Shown here: piece after piece, positions 60,080 through 64,000 of the stretch
How positions within the stretch are numbered: the first letter of the stretch is position 1
How the letters are laid out: each line of letters starts with the position of its first letter
Assembly (NCBI RefSeq): GCF_021134715.1
Contig: NC_060025.1
Location: 7,998,001 to 8,062,000 of the forward strand
Direction of reading: 5' to 3'
DNA: 64,000 bases
Origin: Daphnia pulex
Lineage: Eukaryota > Arthropoda > Branchiopoda > Diplostraca > Daphniidae
Position numbers and translations under genes: made by a program
The notes under the pieces: model-generated
What the model was told of the DNA's origin: nothing
What the model saw: only the letters and a program-made list of their open reading frames with translations
Database searches by the model: none

Positions 60080-60405
60080 TGGATTTGGACTTCTTGGTGG
60101 GAGTAAGGACCATGGCTTTAATTAGGTCTCTTGAAATTAGGGATTTAGGAGCACCATAGCTACCCGTGGGCTTCTGGCCTTTTGGAGCTCCGTATGACAG
60201 TTGAGGTGCTTCTTAAGACTGTTAGGGGGCTTCATAGGACTAAGCTGGTGGGGAGTAGGAAGGAGCTGGGGCATTGTATTGAGGTGAAGGAGGACTGTAA
60301 GAAGATGCTGCTTGGGTCGGGTACGCCTGTTGAGCAGGTGGTGAATAGGAAGAAGCAGGAGGGGCTTCATGATGTTGAGGAGCAGGTGGTGGTCGCATTA
60401 TATTC
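60080..60405 (-). pseudogene. Cuticular / pro-resilin-like Pro-Ser-Tyr-rich pseudogene fragment
   Basis: In one minus frame the sequence reads RPPPAPQHHEAPPASSYSPP, later YNAPAPSYSPPA, and after three stop codons LSYGAPKGQKP and GSYGAPKS. Repeats of SYSPPA and SYGAP are typical of arthropod low-complexity cuticle proteins. Stops within the frame and the absence of a start or signal peptide mark it as a relic. Confidence 0.55.
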
Positions 60406-61020
60406 CGCTTCAGAACTGATTGTGCTGTAGAAGATCAAAAACCAGCCGCCAAACCATCAACCTTTTCACTGCGTTTTCGGTTTCGTCCATTTTCTTTTCA
60501 CTTCTCGCGTTCGGTTAACCTTCGAAGAGATAAAATTTTCATTACGACTAAATAAAATACGAATATATTTAAAATTGTCACCTATTCTGGATTTTAGCCG
60601 TTTTCGTGAATGCGGTATTTTTAAACAATAATGATAATGAAAATCTTAACTCCCATCTGCAAATAAATTGATGCAATTCCTGTGTAAATAAGACATTTTT
60701 GTTTGTACATGGAAGGTTAGAAACAGCTTCACACCAAATCCGAGAATATCATTCAGTACTTGACAAAGCTATTCAATGCAATAGTAAAATGACGTAGAAA
60801 TTTACAATTACATAAACCTCTACATTCTATTTTCTGCGTTAAACATTTAAAACAAATACACTAAAAGAAATGGTTGACCGCGAATGAGAAGTTAACATAT
60901 GTAAAGGGGTAACACAAACATTTTACGTGTTTCTCACATGGAATTCGAAAGGAAAAATGAAATTAAGTCGATTTAGCATGTAATGCACGCTTGTAAAAGT
61001 GAACGTTAATACTCCCGTTC

Positions 61021-62199
61021 TTAAAACAGGTAATCATAATAATTATTAGCAGTTTTGTTAGTTTTGTTGAGCAGTTTTGACATGTGCTGCGTAGCCAGTA
61101 GGCACAATTCCGGGTAGTTTTTAATCAAATCCATCCATTCCGGCTGAGAGAAAATTCGAAGACTGTTGGCAGCCAAAAACTTCAAGGTTGCTTCTTTAAG
61201 GTTTCCTACTGAGTGGAAATGAGACCAAACCAGTAAACGGATGGCATTGTCGAGATTCACACGTTTCAGCAAAACATCGGTGCATTCGGTTTTGAGGTTG
61301 TTGATGATGTATTTGTCCGCCGCTTCGAAGAGCAACTGCGTCATGTTTTCCTCGGCCAGTTTGGGGGCGCTGCCAGTGTACAGGTAGATGAGGAGCTGCC
61401 GGAACACTTCAATGTCAATGTCAGTGATGGTCACTTTTTTCGTTTTTGCTTCCACAAACTCAGAGCGAAACATAGCAAAGAAAACTGGGCTGCCGGCCGA
61501 TAGAATAACAACGTGGGCACCAACAGTCTGGCTGTCTTTAAAGTCGAAGTGCACGTCACATAAATGTTGGTTGTAAAACATTTCGGTCAGCCCATTCGAA
61601 AAAATGATCAGATTCCTTTCTCTTATGGGAGTTCCAAGATCTATAAAAATGGTTACTGAATAACGATACCTGTAGCAATTGTTCCTCGGATTTCTGGGAT
61701 TCTTTACTACCATTTTCCATTTGTTAGAACCAAACTTCACCATTGGTAACATAGATGATTCAGAGCTTTCAGCATCTTTATAATTAGTTTTGATCCACAC
61801 ATTGGTTGAACATGACGGTTTGGCTTCCAGTTCTTTTGAGACAATGGAAGTTTCACACAACTTTTGGCGTTTTGTTTGTGGTTGTTCTTGATCATTTATT
61901 AAACACAAATTCACTGTTTTCATTTCTGTACCAGTGAAGGAAGGGTCATCACATGGCATCTCTTTGACAATAAAGATGAATCCAGAACAAAAACCTTCTT
62001 CGTCTTTAAAACTTCTGTCATCATAAACGATTGTGTAACTGCAATTTGAGTGGGCCCCATAGAGTTGAATTATCTTTTCGAAGACCCCAATTTCTCGAGG
62101 ACGTAATCGGAAATCCAAATCAATATGGTACAATCCATTCCTTATTTCTTTCACTATGACTTCTGGTGTAAAATTTTCTTTGTCAGAGGATTCGTCCAT
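61021..62199 (-). CDS. MATH/BTB/BACK-like protein, copy 2
   Basis: A single exon of 392 residues. The start chosen is the ATG at 62199 (MDESSDKENFTPEV); the frame is open further upstream but without an ATG. The MATH-like N-terminal part (VKEIRNGLYHIDLDFRLRPR; KFGSNKWKMVVKNPRNPRNN) differs clearly from copy 1. The BTB (GAHVVILSAGSPVFFAMFRS, FRQLLIYLYTGSAPKLAEEN) and BACK-like parts are almost unchanged. The end is NKTANNYYDYLF. The inferred role is a Cullin-3 substrate adaptor. It lies 0.7 kb upstream of copy 3 in minus-strand tandem. Confidence 0.85.
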   Translation of the reverse strand: MDESSDKENFTPEVIVKEIRNGLYHIDLDFRLRPREIGVFEKIIQLYGAHSNCSYTIVYDDRSFKDEEGFCSGFIFIVKEMPCDDPSFTGTEMKTVNLCLINDQEQPQTKRQKLCETSIVSKELEAKPSCSTNVWIKTNYKDAESSESSMLPMVKFGSNKWKMVVKNPRNPRNNCYRYRYSVTIFIDLGTPIRERNLIIFSNGLTEMFYNQHLCDVHFDFKDSQTVGAHVVILSAGSPVFFAMFRSEFVEAKTKKVTITDIDIEVFRQLLIYLYTGSAPKLAEENMTQLLFEAADKYIINNLKTECTDVLLKRVNLDNAIRLLVWSHFHSVGNLKEATLKFLAANSLRIFSQPEWMDLIKNYPELCLLATQHMSKLLNKTNKTANNYYDYLF

Positions 62200-62927
62200 T
62201 TTATTGGTAGCAATGTAACAGAATAATTGTACAACACATGTAAAGACTAAAGAGAACTTGTACTGCAAAACCACGGAAACTGTTGTGATGGTTTTTTTTT
62301 TCGCGGAGAATCGTCGACAATTCCAGCGTTGCCACTTGCGACGTTGCCGCAACGGCACAAGCGCAGGGATAGATTAGATTCATTAAAATTACAATTTACA
62401 GTTCCATATTTGGTTCCATAGTAAAAGCAGAGTGATGGGAAATTTCTAGTTTGTCCATTTTCTTTTCACTTCTCGCGTTCGGTAAACCTTCAAAGAGATA
62501 AAATTTTCATTAAAACTATAAAAACAACGAATATATTCAAAATTGTCACCTATTCCGGATTTAAGCCGTTTTCGTGAATGCAGTACTTTTAAACGATACA
62601 TGATAATTAATCTCCCATATCTGCAAATAAATTGATGCAACTCTTGTGTAAATAAGACACTTTTGGTACATGGAAGGTTAGAAATAGCTTCATACCAATC
62701 CAATCCGTGAAAATAATTTAGCACTTGACAAAGCTATTCTATGCAATAGTAAAATGACGTAGGAGTTTACAATAACATATACCTCTACATTCTATTTTCT
62801 GCGTAAAACATTTACAACAAGTACACTAAATGAAATGGTTGGCCGCGAATGAGAAGTTAACATAAGTAAAGGGGGGTAACACAAATTTTACGTGTTTCTC
62901 ACATGGAATCCGAAAGGGAAAATGAAA
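62200..62927. other. Spacer between BTB copies 2 and 3
   Basis: The 5' flank of copy 2 and then the 3' flank of copy 3. The latter repeats the block AATAAATTGATGCAACTC ... GGAAGGTTAGAAATAGCTTC seen after copies 1 and 2. No separate gene. Confidence 0.55.
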
Positions 62928-64000
62928 TTAAGTCGATTTAGCAGTTTTGTTGGTTATGTTTAGCAGTTTTGACATGTGCTGCGTAGCCAGTAGGCACAAT
63001 TCCGGGTAGTTTTTAATCAAATCCATCCATTCCGGCTGAGAGAAAATTCGAAGACTGTTGGCAGCCAAAAACTTCAAGGTTGCTTCCTTAAGCTTTGCTA
63101 CTGAGTGGATATGAGACCAAACCAGTAAACGGATGGCATTGTCGAGATTCACACGTTTCAGCAAAACATCGGTGCATTCGGTTTTGAGGTTGTCGATGTT
63201 ATATTTGTCCGCGGCCTCGAAGAGCAACTGCGTCATGTTTTCCTGGGCCAGTTTGGGGGCGCTGCCCGTGTACAGGTAGATGAGGAGCTGCCGGAACACT
63301 TCAATGTCAATGTCAGTGATGGTCACTTTTTTGGTTTTTGATTTCAGAAACTCAGATCGAAACATAGCGGAGAATACTGGGCTGCCGGCCGATAGAATAA
63401 CAACGTGAGCACCAACAGTCTGGCTGTCTTTAAAGTCGAAGTGCACGTCACATAAATGTTGGCTGTAAAACATTTCAGCCAGCCCATCCGACATCATGAT
63501 CACATTCCTTTCTCTTACCGGAGTTCCAAGATCTATCAAAATGGTTATTGAACAAGGATAAATCCTGTAATAGTAGCGATTATCTGGATCTATTGGATTT
63601 GTTACTTCCATTCTCCATTTGTTTGATCCATACTTCACCATTGGTAACATTGAAGATTTAGAACTTGCAGCTTTCTCATAATTAGTTTTAATCCACACTT
63701 GGACTGGACATGATGGTTTGGCTTCCAGATCTTCTGAGAGAAAGGACGTTTCACCAAACTTTTGGCTTTTAGTTTGTGGTTTTTCTTGATCATCAATTAA
63801 ACTTGAGTTAGCTGTGCTCATTTCAGAACCACTGATGGGTGGCATTTCTTCGACAGTAAGCATGAATGCAAATCTGTAAGTATAACATTCATCATTATAA
63901 ATGATTTTATATCTGCGATCTGAGTGAGACCCGGGGAGTTGAATTATCTCTCTAAAGATACCAATTTCTTCATCAGGAGGATATAAATGCAAATCAATAT
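62928..64000 (-). CDS. MATH/BTB/BACK-like protein, copy 3 (5' end outside the window)
   Basis: Open from the window edge to 62928, at least 357 residues. The N-terminal part (EEIGIFREIIQLPGSHSDRR; KYGSNKWRMEVTNPIDPDNR) differs from the siblings, while BTB and BACK are nearly the same (SAGSPVFSAMFRSEFLKSKT, LVWSHIHSVAKLKEATLKFL). The C-terminus is shortened to NITNKTAKST. A deletion has removed the usual end plus the first ~80 bp of 3' flank, so the last codons and the stop come from what is 3' flank in copies 1 and 2. Confidence 0.85.
   Translation of the reverse strand, partial: IDLHLYPPDEEIGIFREIIQLPGSHSDRRYKIIYNDECYTYRFAFMLTVEEMPPISGSEMSTANSSLIDDQEKPQTKSQKFGETSFLSEDLEAKPSCPVQVWIKTNYEKAASSKSSMLPMVKYGSNKWRMEVTNPIDPDNRYYYRIYPCSITILIDLGTPVRERNVIMMSDGLAEMFYSQHLCDVHFDFKDSQTVGAHVVILSAGSPVFSAMFRSEFLKSKTKKVTITDIDIEVFRQLLIYLYTGSAPKLAQENMTQLLFEAADKYNIDNLKTECTDVLLKRVNLDNAIRLLVWSHIHSVAKLKEATLKFLAANSLRIFSQPEWMDLIKNYPELCLLATQHMSKLLNITNKTAKST

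Larger units (their letters stand above)
59012..61020. other. Region between IR gene D and BTB copy 2
   Basis: It holds the IR-promoter motif (59211-59223), AT-rich sequence, an IR pseudogene fragment (59775-60005), a cuticular-protein pseudogene fragment (60080-60405) and the duplicated 3' flank of BTB copy 2 (from about 60650). Confidence 0.6.

Overview
The window looks like nuclear DNA of a branchiopod crustacean, most likely Daphnia or a close relative. Genes carry many short introns (about 57-90 nt). Su(H) is arthropod-type, and the accessory genes belong to families that are expanded in Daphnia: ionotropic receptors, spaetzle-like proteins and MATH/BTB-like proteins in tandem. I deduced exon chains by eye from splice sites, family similarity and reading-frame closure. 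For every gene called intact and wholly inside the window, the summed exon lengths give a whole number of codons. I saw no rRNA, tRNA or CRISPR array.

Layout. (1) 1-6.1 kb: a tandem pair of RGG/RRM-repeat proteins (minus strand) with nucleolin-like parts in reverse order; a foldback element lies between them. (2) 6.6-19.9 kb: an ionotropic-receptor (IR) cluster, A and B on minus and C on plus. C has a frameshift before its last membrane segment. A 3,457-bp palindromic DNA transposon with an 8-bp target duplication sits between B and C. (3) 20.4-22.8 kb: two divergent secreted spaetzle/neurotrophin-like genes sharing a 550-bp promoter. (4) 22.9-30.7 kb: no convincing protein gene, but a possible spliced non-coding transcript, a second foldback element and a degenerate repeat family. 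(5) 30.7-41.9 kb: Suppressor of Hairless, the DNA-binding effector of Notch signalling, on minus, with three possible first coding exons. (6) 48.1-52.6 kb: polo kinase and the FTSJ1/Trm7 tRNA methyltransferase, both on minus and complete. (7) 54.9-64 kb: three MATH/BTB/BACK-like genes on minus (the last cut by the window edge), interrupted by a fourth IR gene, an IR pseudogene fragment and a cuticular-protein pseudogene.

Most notable. The Su(H) locus holds about 15 perfect YGTGGGAA sites, plus 6 YGTGAGAA sites, in about 13 kb. These are the binding motif of its own product, which suggests dense autoregulation. The palindromic transposon carries a cysteine/histidine cluster of the kind found with KDZ transposases, and its arms match far better outside than inside. 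Both RGG/RRM paralogues keep a 57-nt GC-AG intron. The four IR genes share a promoter motif.
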